Shown here: positions 16,835 to 25,500 of the stretch, piece after piece | Position numbering within the stretch: position 1 is the stretch's first letter | Layout: each line of letters begins with the position of its first letter | Source: Chryseobacterium gleum | GTDB taxonomy: Bacteria > Bacteroidota > Bacteroidia > Flavobacteriales_D > Crocinitomicaceae | DNA: 55,051 bases | NCBI GenBank assembly: GCA_945897565.1 | Contig: CAMDFN010000015.1 | Coordinates: 1-55,051, forward strand | Direction: 5' to 3' | The notes under the pieces: generated by a model | What the model saw: the letters and a program-made list of their open reading frames with translations, nothing else | What the model was told of the DNA's origin: nothing | Database searches by the model: none | Program-made: the position numbers and the translations under genes

Positions 16835-19800
16835 ATGAAAAACCGAATTTACCTATCAATCCTCTTCTTGGCAGTTATCGCAACTGGCGTTTGGTGGACC
16901 ATCATACCTAATAAAAAAGTTCCCGATCCGTATCGCAGCTTGATACAAGATCATTCAAATATGAGTGGGGCACTCAGTAAGGAGCCAATACCTTCTCAAA
17001 TCCCTAGCTTAAAGAGCAAAGGAGAAGAAAAAGAGCAGATTCAAATCCATTCATTACACATCACCTCTTACCTCGAAAATGGTTTTGCGCGCACGCGTTA
17101 TGAACTTGTTTTTTACAATCAATTTGAGCGTGTTCTCGAAACAGAATTCGAATTTCCCGTGCAAGACAACCAAACAATCACCTCTTTTCAGTTAGAGGTC
17201 AATGGCGAAATGCGTCCGGCGGTTGGGGTAGAAAAGCAACAGGCGCGCATTGCCTATGAAGCAACGGTCAGAAAAGGTATAGACCCCGGTTTGCTAGAAA
17301 AAGTTTCGGGAAACTTATTTAAAATGCGTGTTTATCCTTTATTGCCCAAAGCCACTAAGCGCGTTACATTTGAAGTGAGTTCGGTTTTGCCTCAAGATGC
17401 GCAAGCGGCCTATTTTAAACTGCCATTGCGCCTTGAACAGCCGCTTACATCCTTTAGCTTCAAGGCGCTTACCTATCGCCAAGGGCGTGTGCAAGTACTC
17501 AAAAAGCTGAGGAGCCGCAAACAAGTGGTTTGGGCAAATATTGAGATCAAACAAGCGCTCAATGCCGCCACAGTAGTTTCTGGGGGGCTTGTGGGCGCAC
17601 ATCATTACTTGCATACCAATTTGGCCTTACCGCGTAAATATGCGCGCAAAAAAGCGCCCAAATGCCTCACGGTGTGTTGGGATATCTCGGCGTCTCGAAC
17701 GCAAGCGCAACTAGACAAAGAGTTGGCACTTTTGGAGTCCTATTTCAAATGGATGAAGAAAGGCAAGCTAGAATTTGTTTTTTTCGCACACGAAATCATA
17801 GAGCGGCATCGTTTGGTCATTCAAAATGGAAAAGTAAGCGGGCTGCAAGCCATATTCAGAGAACAGCATTACGATGGTGCGTCCTCACTTTCTTGCCTTA
17901 ACTTTGGGCGCTTCCACGGCGATGAAATCTTACTTTTTACCGACGGCTTGCATACATTAGGAGAACAAGTGAAAAGTAGAGGAATGGCCCCAATCTACCC
18001 TGTGGTCACTAGCCAGCTCACCGATAAAGGACTGCTCAGGCAATTGGCAGAAGAATCAAATGGGGAATTGATTGACTTAAAGAACCAAAGTGTACCGAAT
18101 GCACTGAAGTACTTGAAGCGCTCTTACCTCCAATTTTTGGGTTTCAAAGAAAAAAATGCAGCGCTTGAATATTATTGCACACCACTTTCAGCCAATAGCG
18201 AGCGCATCATGCTCAGTATAAAAGCGCCACTTGCGATCAAGCAACTGACCGCACAATTCGGACTTTCTTCCAAAAAGGTGTTCGCTGAGCAAGCACTTGT
18301 TTGGGATCGCAAACAACTCTCAAAAAATGCGCATGCGCAAGCAAAGCGCTGGGCTTTGGCCAAACTTCAAAAACTTGAAGAGCAGCCTCAGGTTTATCAA
18401 AAAGATATTTGTGCGTTGGGGCTCAAATACAATCTGGTGAGTTCGGCGAGTTCTTTGCTCGTGCTCGACTCCCTATCAGATTACCTCACTTACCGCATTG
18501 CGCCTCCTGCCTCCATGAGAAAGGCCTATTTCAAAGCCTTGTCCAAGGTAGATCTCGATCAAGCAAAAGCCAACAAACAACATCTCAAGCGCATCAAAAA
18601 GGAATGGAAGTCTTATCAGAAGTGGTACTGGAAAAAGCCGAAGAAAGAGAAAAAGTCAAAACATGTTGTCGAGACAAACGTAGCAACTGAGACGGGAGCT
18701 GCCGCTCGCCCTTCTGATTCCAATGAATCCGCTTTTTCACCACCACCACCACCATCACCACCCGTAACGGAGCAAGTTCTTCAAGTTTCTCAAGAGGGAA
18801 ATGCGCAATTGAGTATCACGACTATCGGGGCCACAACTTACAATTGGTCGCCATCTAGCGCTTCAACAGTGCAGGGTTATGATGCTTGGGCAACAACCGC
18901 TTCGGGTACTTATCATTCGTTGGTTTCCGCAAATGGAAACACGACAAGTAGTGTTGGTCTTGGAAGTGCTGGCCCTGCCATTAAAGTTGCAGGTTGGAAT
19001 CCAAAAACGCCATATCTAAAAAGTTTGAGGTCTGTGCCCCTTGAGCAAGCTTACGCACGCTACCTCATCTTGCGAGAGAAATATGCGCGTCAGCCTTCGT
19101 TCTACATCGATGTTTGCGACTATTTTCTGCAAAAGAAGCAAGCCAAACTTGCCGTTCGCATTTTGAGTAACCTGGCCGAAATGCAGCTCAAAGATGCCGC
19201 CTTACTTCGGATTTTAGCCCAAAAACTCTTGCAACTCAAAGCGGAGAAGCTGGCGATTTCAGTTTTCAAATCCGTGATTGAGTTGCGCCCAGAAGAGCCG
19301 CAGTCTTATCGCGATTATGGTTTGGCACTGGCGCAAGTGGGTCAGTATCAGCAAGCGGTTCGTCAGCTGTATAAAGTGGTCAAGCAGCCCTACGATGGTC
19401 GATTTGAGGGCATTCATTTGATTGCACTCAATGAAATCAATCACTTGATTGCACAGCATCCGAAGGAAATTGACACCAAAGCAATTCCGAAGGATTTCTT
19501 GGTGCAGTTGCCGATGGATATCCGAATTGTACTCAATTGGGACGCCGACAACACGGATGTAGACCTCTGGGTCACGGAGCCCAATGAGGAAAAATGCATG
19601 TACAGCTACAAGCTCACCACAAACGGAGGGCGTATTTCGAATGATTTTACGCAAGGGTATGGACCAGAAGAATATTTGATTCGCAAGGCTCCCAAAGGTA
19701 CGTATCGCATTCAGGCGCATTATTTCGGGAACCACCGGCCGTCATTAAGTGGTAAAGCTATTTTGACGGTTCAGTTTTACCAAAATTATGGCACCCCTTT

Positions 19801-19879
19801 TGAGGTCAAGCGAGAAGTAACGAGGCGCCTTCAGGTAGTTGATGAAGAGTTGGACCTCGCTACTTTTGAGTTCAAGTAA
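16835..19879 (+). CDS. VIT/VWA-like protein with TPR-like region and DUF2135 domain
   Basis: The 1014-residue protein has an N-terminal hydrophobic anchor (residues 5-25). A VIT domain follows at about 60-195 (YLENGFARTRYELVFYNQ, ARIAYEATVRKGIDPGLLE, NLFKMRVYPLLP). A VWA-like domain at about 270-420 keeps a MIDAS-type DISAS (Asp283) and FTDG. After LGLKYNLVSSASSLLVLDS there is a charged Lys-rich stretch, a proline-rich linker (PPPPPSPPV, about 634-645), a low-complexity Ser/Thr region, TPR-like helices (about 720-860) and a C-terminal DUF2135 domain (VLNWDADNTDVDLWVTEPN). VIT-VWA pairs occur in inter-alpha-inhibitor-like and Bacteroidota surface or periplasmic proteins. The molecular role is unknown. 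It converges on the SprB-repeat gene with only 7 bases between the stops. Confidence 0.82.
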   Translation: MKNRIYLSILFLAVIATGVWWTIIPNKKVPDPYRSLIQDHSNMSGALSKEPIPSQIPSLKSKGEEKEQIQIHSLHITSYLENGFARTRYELVFYNQFERVLETEFEFPVQDNQTITSFQLEVNGEMRPAVGVEKQQARIAYEATVRKGIDPGLLEKVSGNLFKMRVYPLLPKATKRVTFEVSSVLPQDAQAAYFKLPLRLEQPLTSFSFKALTYRQGRVQVLKKLRSRKQVVWANIEIKQALNAATVVSGGLVGAHHYLHTNLALPRKYARKKAPKCLTVCWDISASRTQAQLDKELALLESYFKWMKKGKLEFVFFAHEIIERHRLVIQNGKVSGLQAIFREQHYDGASSLSCLNFGRFHGDEILLFTDGLHTLGEQVKSRGMAPIYPVVTSQLTDKGLLRQLAEESNGELIDLKNQSVPNALKYLKRSYLQFLGFKEKNAALEYYCTPLSANSERIMLSIKAPLAIKQLTAQFGLSSKKVFAEQALVWDRKQLSKNAHAQAKRWALAKLQKLEEQPQVYQKDICALGLKYNLVSSASSLLVLDSLSDYLTYRIAPPASMRKAYFKALSKVDLDQAKANKQHLKRIKKEWKSYQKWYWKKPKKEKKSKHVVETNVATETGAAARPSDSNESAFSPPPPPSPPVTEQVLQVSQEGNAQLSITTIGATTYNWSPSSASTVQGYDAWATTASGTYHSLVSANGNTTSSVGLGSAGPAIKVAGWNPKTPYLKSLRSVPLEQAYARYLILREKYARQPSFYIDVCDYFLQKKQAKLAVRILSNLAEMQLKDAALLRILAQKLLQLKAEKLAISVFKSVIELRPEEPQSYRDYGLALAQVGQYQQAVRQLYKVVKQPYDGRFEGIHLIALNEINHLIAQHPKEIDTKAIPKDFLVQLPMDIRIVLNWDADNTDVDLWVTEPNEEKCMYSYKLTTNGGRISNDFTQGYGPEEYLIRKAPKGTYRIQAHYFGNHRPSLSGKAILTVQFYQNYGTPFEVKREVTRRLQVVDEELDLATFEFK

Positions 19880-19886
19880 AACTTGT

Positions 19887-22800
19887 TTATTCTTTGATAA
19901 ACTGCAGTACGGCGCCCTTTCCTTCGTCGTAAATACCTAGATAATAACTACCTGCTGCAATTTTCGGGCTCAGTGCTATTGCTTCTTTGGCTTTTCCATC
20001 GACAGCCTTGATCGTGAAACTCGAAACTTGCTGTCCCAAACTATTGAAAAGTTTGGCGTCTAGTGTTGCGCCAACAACGCCCTCGATTTGCACCTCAAAA
20101 ATACCTGAGTTCGGATTCGGGTAGAGTGTCATGAGTTCAAAAGACAATTCCGAAAGGCTCGAACTATTGACAGTGACTTCAATGGTGGTGATGCAGCCAT
20201 TGTTGTCCTTGGCGTAGCATGTGTAAGTGCCGATTGCTAGGCTCGCAAAGAAAGATCCTGAATAATAGGTTTGCCCGTCCATAGAATAGGAGTAGGGCGA
20301 ATTGCCACCACTTGCCGTGAGTGCTATCGTGCCATCGTTGCCGTTTGAGACCGTGGTGCTTGCGCTGAGCGCGAGGGCTGTTGGTTCGGTAATGGTACTG
20401 GTGAAAGATTGCGGGCAACCGTTGGCATCGATAGCCGTGAGGGTGTAAGCGCCAGCAGTCAAATTTGAAAATACGGCACTGCTCGTTGCTGCACCACCAT
20501 TGAGCGCATACAGGTAGGGGCTTGTGCCTCCGCTTACTTGGCAGTTGAGTGAGCCATCGCTAGCGCCGTTACAACTGATCATCGTCGGGATCATGTTGAC
20601 ATTTAACGGACTTGGCTCCGTTACGATATAAGAAAGGGTTGTGTAGCATCCGTTTGCATCTATCACCCCAATGGTGTAGGTACCCGCTCCCAAATTATTG
20701 AAAGTATTGCTCGCTTGGTCGGCGCCATTGTTGATAGAATAGCTGTATGGTGCAGTGCCTCCAGATGGTGTGACCACCAAATTAGCGGTTTGCGAACCTG
20801 CGCAGGCGATAGAAGTGGTCTGAACAACAGCAGCAGCAATAGTTGTTGTGGCGGCAATTGTAAACGTGCCTGAGACCGCGCAACCTTGATTGTCAGTTAC
20901 GGTGTAAGCGTAAGTTCCAGCACCGATATTAGCGAAGGTATTGGCGCTTTGTGGTGTAGAATTATTGACTGAATAAGTAAACGGACTGTTGATTCCAGTT
21001 GCGAGAAGTTGGATCTCGCCATTGGTTGCGTTGCAGCTTGGTTGTTGCGTAATTGAGGCATTGACCACAACTGAAGTAGAACCGATGACACTAATAGCTA
21101 GGTTGAATGCGTCGTTGCAGGTGTTTTCGTCGTTGCCACTTGAGTTGACATTAGAGAGCTGAAGCAGAATGGTGTTTGTGCCCGCAATAAGACCAGATGC
21201 CGTGATGTAAATGGTATCGATTTGCTGGTAGCTACCAAGATTGGTACTTGTATAATTTTGATTGCTCGCACCTGTGCTTCCCACTTGTGCCGACAACGTA
21301 AAAGTGTTGACAGCGTTAGCGCCTCTATTTTCGACAACGACGGCAATTTGTGTACTTGTACCGCATATGCCTCCAGTTTGTACGGTGAAAGCGTCTAGAA
21401 TGGCTAAATCAAGGCTATCTGGGTTCATTTTGAAAGCGGAGACGTTCGTGACGATGTTGTTGTTGGAGTTCATCACATCGCCGGTGTAATAAAAGGTGAG
21501 CCCATCGAAATCGTCTATACACATATGGTGGTAGTCGCCCCAGCGTGTGTTGGAGGTGCGTGCAGACATTCCTTGCTTGATGATCATTTCGGGTAGTGTC
21601 ATTTGGCCGAGTGGATCGCAAGCTTTTCTGCCTGTCATTTGGATAGAAGGGTAGTCTGGGGCAGTGCTGCCTGAAGTAGAGTAGGCTAGCATCATGTTGC
21701 CGTATTTGTCGATATTGATTGCAGGCATCCAGCGATTGAGTGTGGTGCCAGGTGCATAAGTGCCTTCCTGATACAAACTCCATGCTCCTGTGCTTCCTGT
21801 TGGGCGGCGGAGTTCTAACCAACGCACACCAGCGCGGTTGTTGCCATTGACATCTGTTGCCAAGCAGAGTGCCATGGCTTGGTGGTCATTGAAAACGCGC
21901 ATGGGTGCTTTGTACATCACGCACTCGCGCAAGGGGTCTAGTTTAACGGTGGTGCCGGGTTGGGCGATACAAGAAAAACTAGTGAGGCCACAAAGATCAG
22001 AATCGATTTCAGTAATTGGGACATCTTGAATTTTGGCCACGCTTCCAGTGTTGTTGGTCCAGTTGATGGTCATTTCCCAGATTTCGATCCAGTCGTTGGT
22101 GGGGCTATCTGGTGAGCCATTGCTGTGCTTTTCGTCGTCGCGGTGGCGCACAAAAAGTGGTTTTTGACCAGCTGGCGCAGCAAAATCGCCTTCGAGATCA
22201 ACAGGGGTAATGGACTGAAAACCAAAGCCGTTGAGCGTGTAGCCTATTGCAACACCGATAAATGGAGAGGTGGCGCCGCTAATGAGTGCGCTGAGTTTCA
22301 TGGCATAAACGCGTGGAGGCCCTCCTTCATTGGTAGAGGCGAGCAAAGCATCGGCGCTTTCAGAAATGCTCCATTTTGGATAATCTGGAAAGTTAGGACA
22401 GGTAAATTGGTAAAAATGATAAGCGCCTTGCGGATTGCTGGTTTGCGAGACATAAACCAATAATTTCTTTTGGGCTTGAGTAGAAAATTGGGTAATGATC
22501 CAGCGTTTGGCAGTTTTGTAGTAAAGGATCACGGGATCTCCTAAACCAGTAACAGTTGGGCTACTGATTGAAGCCATCACAAGTGTGCCGCTGATGGCTG
22601 CGCCCGTTGTTTTGTTGAATATTTTGTAAGACCCACCACTGCCGGCGTTTGTTCCTTGAATATAAACTGAAGAGTCTACCTCACCTGATGGATCTGGAGG
22701 GGAAATGCCATTACCGATACCTTGTACTTGCCAAAGTAAAGTTGCTGAGGTAGTTTTTTGCTGATTGTTTTGGCTGTGCTGTTGCCAAACCCAATCGGGT

Positions 22801-23021
22801 TGGTGCGTATTGCCACTTATTTGCAAAGGAAGTTCTCGTCCTTTAAAGTTCGGGATCACTATTTCTTTCTTGGGATCTGTATTGGTTGGTGCAGGCACTA
22901 GCGTTGCGGTGCTAGGGCTTACCAAGCCATAAAAAGTTGTTTCTTGAGCAAAAGCGAGACTCGTGAGGCTGAGTAGGCCAATAAGGTAGCGTAGTTTCAT
23001 AGGTTTATTTGAGTTTAGCAC
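19887..23021 (-). CDS. Secreted protein with four SprB-type repeats and T9SS sorting domain
   Basis: The 1044-residue protein has a signal peptide (MKLRYLIGLLSLTSLAFAQ; the start may be Met7, at 23003). Residues about 90-520 form a large domain with no family I can name, with features such as GDPVILYYKTAKRWIITQF and RWGDYHHMCIDDFDGLTFYY. A beta-sandwich-like segment at about 545-650 is followed by four SprB-type repeats at about 655-945, each with a pattern like SGGTSPYLYALNG ... FSNLTAGAYTLTAIDANGC. The C-terminus is a T9SS type A domain (LMTLYPNPNSGIFEV, LGQQVSSF). SprB repeats were named for the gliding adhesin SprB; here the copy number is low, so a secreted enzyme or binding protein is as likely as an adhesin. 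Confidence 0.85.
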   Translation of the reverse strand: MLNSNKPMKLRYLIGLLSLTSLAFAQETTFYGLVSPSTATLVPAPTNTDPKKEIVIPNFKGRELPLQISGNTHQPDWVWQQHSQNNQQKTTSATLLWQVQGIGNGISPPDPSGEVDSSVYIQGTNAGSGGSYKIFNKTTGAAISGTLVMASISSPTVTGLGDPVILYYKTAKRWIITQFSTQAQKKLLVYVSQTSNPQGAYHFYQFTCPNFPDYPKWSISESADALLASTNEGGPPRVYAMKLSALISGATSPFIGVAIGYTLNGFGFQSITPVDLEGDFAAPAGQKPLFVRHRDDEKHSNGSPDSPTNDWIEIWEMTINWTNNTGSVAKIQDVPITEIDSDLCGLTSFSCIAQPGTTVKLDPLRECVMYKAPMRVFNDHQAMALCLATDVNGNNRAGVRWLELRRPTGSTGAWSLYQEGTYAPGTTLNRWMPAINIDKYGNMMLAYSTSGSTAPDYPSIQMTGRKACDPLGQMTLPEMIIKQGMSARTSNTRWGDYHHMCIDDFDGLTFYYTGDVMNSNNNIVTNVSAFKMNPDSLDLAILDAFTVQTGGICGTSTQIAVVVENRGANAVNTFTLSAQVGSTGASNQNYTSTNLGSYQQIDTIYITASGLIAGTNTILLQLSNVNSSGNDENTCNDAFNLAISVIGSTSVVVNASITQQPSCNATNGEIQLLATGINSPFTYSVNNSTPQSANTFANIGAGTYAYTVTDNQGCAVSGTFTIAATTTIAAAVVQTTSIACAGSQTANLVVTPSGGTAPYSYSINNGADQASNTFNNLGAGTYTIGVIDANGCYTTLSYIVTEPSPLNVNMIPTMISCNGASDGSLNCQVSGGTSPYLYALNGGAATSSAVFSNLTAGAYTLTAIDANGCPQSFTSTITEPTALALSASTTVSNGNDGTIALTASGGNSPYSYSMDGQTYYSGSFFASLAIGTYTCYAKDNNGCITTIEVTVNSSSLSELSFELMTLYPNPNSGIFEVQIEGVVGATLDAKLFNSLGQQVSSFTIKAVDGKAKEAIALSPKIAAGSYYLGIYDEGKGAVLQFIKE

Positions 23022-23078
23022 GCTGAAATTATAAAAATTTCTTTAGAAAATAGGCGCTTTCAACTAAATTTACATCCT

Positions 23079-23828
23079 ATGAAAATCCTTTTGTCTCCGG
23101 CCAAACTCATGCGGTGTTATCCGCAAGATACAAAAGCGTTCTTGCGCTTTCAGAAAGAGCGCAAAGAATTGATGGCTGTCTTGAAAAGTTGGTCTGTTGC
23201 TGATTTTAAATCTCAGATGAAACTCTCAGAAGAAAAGGCCAAGGAAACGCTCGCCCTGACCCAAAAATGGGGCTCAAAATCCAATAAAACCAATGGTGCA
23301 CCTGCTTTGTTTGCCTATATCGGAGAGGCTTTCAAGGCCTTAAATGCCGAGCAGTTGGCACCCCAAGAGTTATCGTATCTTTCCGAAAATCTTTTGATTT
23401 TATCGGGCTTGTACGGTATTTTGAGCACAACAGAAAGCGTTGAGCCCTATCGCTTGGAAATGGCCCAGCGCGGTGTGGCTCCGGAGGGGCAATCTTTGTA
23501 TACTTTTTGGAGAGCTCCTGTTGAAAAATATCTTCTCAAAGAACTCCATAAAGGCGAGCAAATCCTCAATTTGGCTAGTTCGGAATACAGCGATTTATTG
23601 CAAGATGAGCGTTTGCGCGCGCGCCTCATTACACCGCAATTTTTTGAGTTGAAAAACAATCAATTGAAGTCGGTGTCGGTTTTTTCTAAGCAAGCACGTG
23701 GCACTATGGCCCGGTGGTGCGCAATTCAAAACGTAAGCAACCCTTTAGAAGTGAGTAGTTTCAATGACATGGGCTATCAATACAGTTCGGAAAATTCTCG
23801 CCCAAACGAACTGGTTTTTATCCGTTAA
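23079..23828 (+). CDS. yaaA: Peroxide stress protein YaaA (DUF328)
   Basis: The 249-residue protein starts MKILLSPAKLM and shows the family's conserved blocks: ALFAYIGEAFKALNAEQL, LSENLLILSGLYGILSTTESVEPYRLEM, ILNLASSEYSDLL and KQARGTMARW, with the final SENSRPNELVFIR. In E. coli YaaA lowers free intracellular iron during hydrogen peroxide stress and binds DNA. Its length fits the family exactly. It is divergently oriented to the SprB-repeat gene (57-base gap), and its end overlaps the converging DUF2452 gene by 11 bases. Confidence 0.95.
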   Translation: MKILLSPAKLMRCYPQDTKAFLRFQKERKELMAVLKSWSVADFKSQMKLSEEKAKETLALTQKWGSKSNKTNGAPALFAYIGEAFKALNAEQLAPQELSYLSENLLILSGLYGILSTTESVEPYRLEMAQRGVAPEGQSLYTFWRAPVEKYLLKELHKGEQILNLASSEYSDLLQDERLRARLITPQFFELKNNQLKSVSVFSKQARGTMARWCAIQNVSNPLEVSSFNDMGYQYSSENSRPNELVFIR

Positions 23829-24294
23829 AATCGAAATCAGGATTTTGTTCAAGGACCTCCCAAGTGTGGTCGGCAAGTAATTTGACACTCGCTAGATAGG
23901 TAAGCGCTGCACCAGATTTGCCCCAAGATTGCGGCCCAATGAGCGAAAGCATGAGTTTTTGGTCCGCTTTGCGATAGAGGTGATAGGTATGATTGATGAG
24001 AGGCTCAAAGCGCAACTCTGTTTGGTAGATGTAATCTGAGATGGATTTGCGCACTTGGATTTTTTGGGCCTGGGCCGCCAATAATTGCATTTGCTCATAA
24101 ATTTGAGAGAGCTGCATATCGGTTTGTTGGTTCATGGCACTCAGTGCGCGGCCTTTGAGTTTGCCGGTGTCTTCAGGCTTGATGACCGCCCCTCCAACGG
24201 TATGGGCGTAAGGGAGCAAATGCGGATTCACGGCAATTTTATCGGGGTCTATCGGATTGATAAATGCTTCGTTTGTCTGTTTTGCTTGCTTCAT
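23818..24294 (-). CDS. DUF2452 domain-containing protein
   Basis: The 158-residue protein carries the DUF2452 pattern: INPIDPDKIAVNPHLLPYAH, GAVIKPEDTGKLKGRAL, AMNQQTDMQLSQIYEQMQLL, then LSLIGPQSWG and VKLLADHTWEVL near the end. The family is cytoplasmic and uncharacterised. No signal peptide or membrane segment is present. It starts 1 base after the stop of the upstream FAD oxidoreductase, so the two are an operon, and its end overlaps yaaA on the other strand. Confidence 0.88.
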   Translation of the reverse strand: MKQAKQTNEAFINPIDPDKIAVNPHLLPYAHTVGGAVIKPEDTGKLKGRALSAMNQQTDMQLSQIYEQMQLLAAQAQKIQVRKSISDYIYQTELRFEPLINHTYHLYRKADQKLMLSLIGPQSWGKSGAALTYLASVKLLADHTWEVLEQNPDFDFNG

Positions 24295-24295
24295 A

Positions 24296-25417
24296 TTAAA
24301 CCAATTTACTTAAGGCTTCCCCAACGGCCGAACCAATGGCTACACCCATTCCTCCCATTCGAACACCTGCGTGCACGTTTTTGTTCAAGGAGCGGATAAT
24401 TGGTTTTTTTTCAGCGCCCACACACATGATCCCAGACCACTCGTAATCGATTTCTACTGCTTGCCCAGGTAGGATCTCTTCTTTGAGTTTGTGCAGCAAT
24501 GCCGCAGCGATGAGTTCATTTTTTTCAAATGTGGTACTGGTTTCGGTTTGAAAGTCGAGCTGCCGCCCGCCGCCCAATAAAATGCGCTGGCCTAGATCTC
24601 TGAAATAATAGTAACCGCGCTCACTGTGAAAGGTGCCTTTGATTTGATGATTTAAAGGTTTGGTTACCAGTACTTGTGCGCGTGCTGGCTTGAGCTCGTC
24701 TTTAAAATAGACCTGCGCAAAACCGTTTGTACACAAGAAAAGGTGTTGGGCAACGAGCTGGCCATGTGTCGTTTCTATACAGACTTCATTTTCACTTGAC
24801 AACCAATCTTTTACCTCTGTTGCAAACAGGAATTGAATGCCAGCTGCAATGCATTGTTGGTAAAGTTGAGCAATCATTTTGCCGGTATCAATAGCCCCTT
24901 CATGGGCATTGAAATAGGCAGCTTGATAACCTTTGAAGCCAAATTTGGCTTGAAAATCAAGGTCTTTGCGGTAGACTTCCTTCAAGCCAAAACGCGTTTC
25001 GAATTGGGCGTTCAAATCGTGTATAAAACTGGCATCGAGGTCTTGTTCTTTGCAGCTAATTAAGTCCCAGGACCCGCAATTATTGTAGTGCATGTTTGCG
25101 GCGCCAACTCTATTTTTGAGCAGTTCGAGTCCGCTGAGCCGTAGTTCAATAGTTTCCCAAACCTTTGCCTCTGGGATGTGTTGAAAGTCGTCTTGGAGTT
25201 CTGTTGGGCTACCAAAACAGGTAAAACCTGCATTTTTGGTACTGGCGCCAGTGGGCAAGTAGCCGCGTTCGAGCACGGTGATTTTTTCATTCGGAAAGCG
25301 GGCGCAAAGCGATAGTGCGGTGGACATCCCAACAAGCCCGGCACCCACAATAACAAAGGTGTTGCCGACCAGATATTGCTCGCGTTCCCAGTAACTCAAT
25401 TGATCAAAACGCAGCAT
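24296..25417 (-). CDS. FAD-dependent oxidoreductase, DAO family
   Basis: From the preferred ATG at 25417 the protein has 373 residues. The Rossmann FAD-binding motif is VIVGAGLVGMSTAL (about 22-35), followed by ITVLERGYLPTGASTKNAGF, the DAO-family loop that holds the flavin. The C-terminal LLGGGRQLDF and the final GGMGVAIGSAVGEALSKLV fit the family of D-amino acid oxidase, glycine oxidase and related amine oxidases. The substrate is not predictable. An in-frame ATG at 25501 would add 28 residues but would lie upstream of a TACATTTG promoter element and reach into the divergent gene; the ATG at 25417 is preceded by GAGG at a suitable distance. Confidence 0.85.
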   Translation of the reverse strand: MLRFDQLSYWEREQYLVGNTFVIVGAGLVGMSTALSLCARFPNEKITVLERGYLPTGASTKNAGFTCFGSPTELQDDFQHIPEAKVWETIELRLSGLELLKNRVGAANMHYNNCGSWDLISCKEQDLDASFIHDLNAQFETRFGLKEVYRKDLDFQAKFGFKGYQAAYFNAHEGAIDTGKMIAQLYQQCIAAGIQFLFATEVKDWLSSENEVCIETTHGQLVAQHLFLCTNGFAQVYFKDELKPARAQVLVTKPLNHQIKGTFHSERGYYYFRDLGQRILLGGGRQLDFQTETSTTFEKNELIAAALLHKLKEEILPGQAVEIDYEWSGIMCVGAEKKPIIRSLNKNVHAGVRMGGMGVAIGSAVGEALSKLV

Positions 25418-25457
25418 TTTTTTTCCTCGTTGATTTTTAGCAAATTTGTGTTTGAAA

Positions 25458-25465
25458 CAAATGTA
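25458..25465 (-). promoter_or_regulatory. Candidate -7 element for the FAD oxidoreductase operon
   Basis: The minus strand reads TACATTTG, matching TAnnTTTG, about 40 bases before the ATG at 25417. It supports the shorter start. Confidence 0.5.
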
Positions 25466-25500
25466 CCAAATTGCGTTGAATTGGTTCATTTGACTAACCA

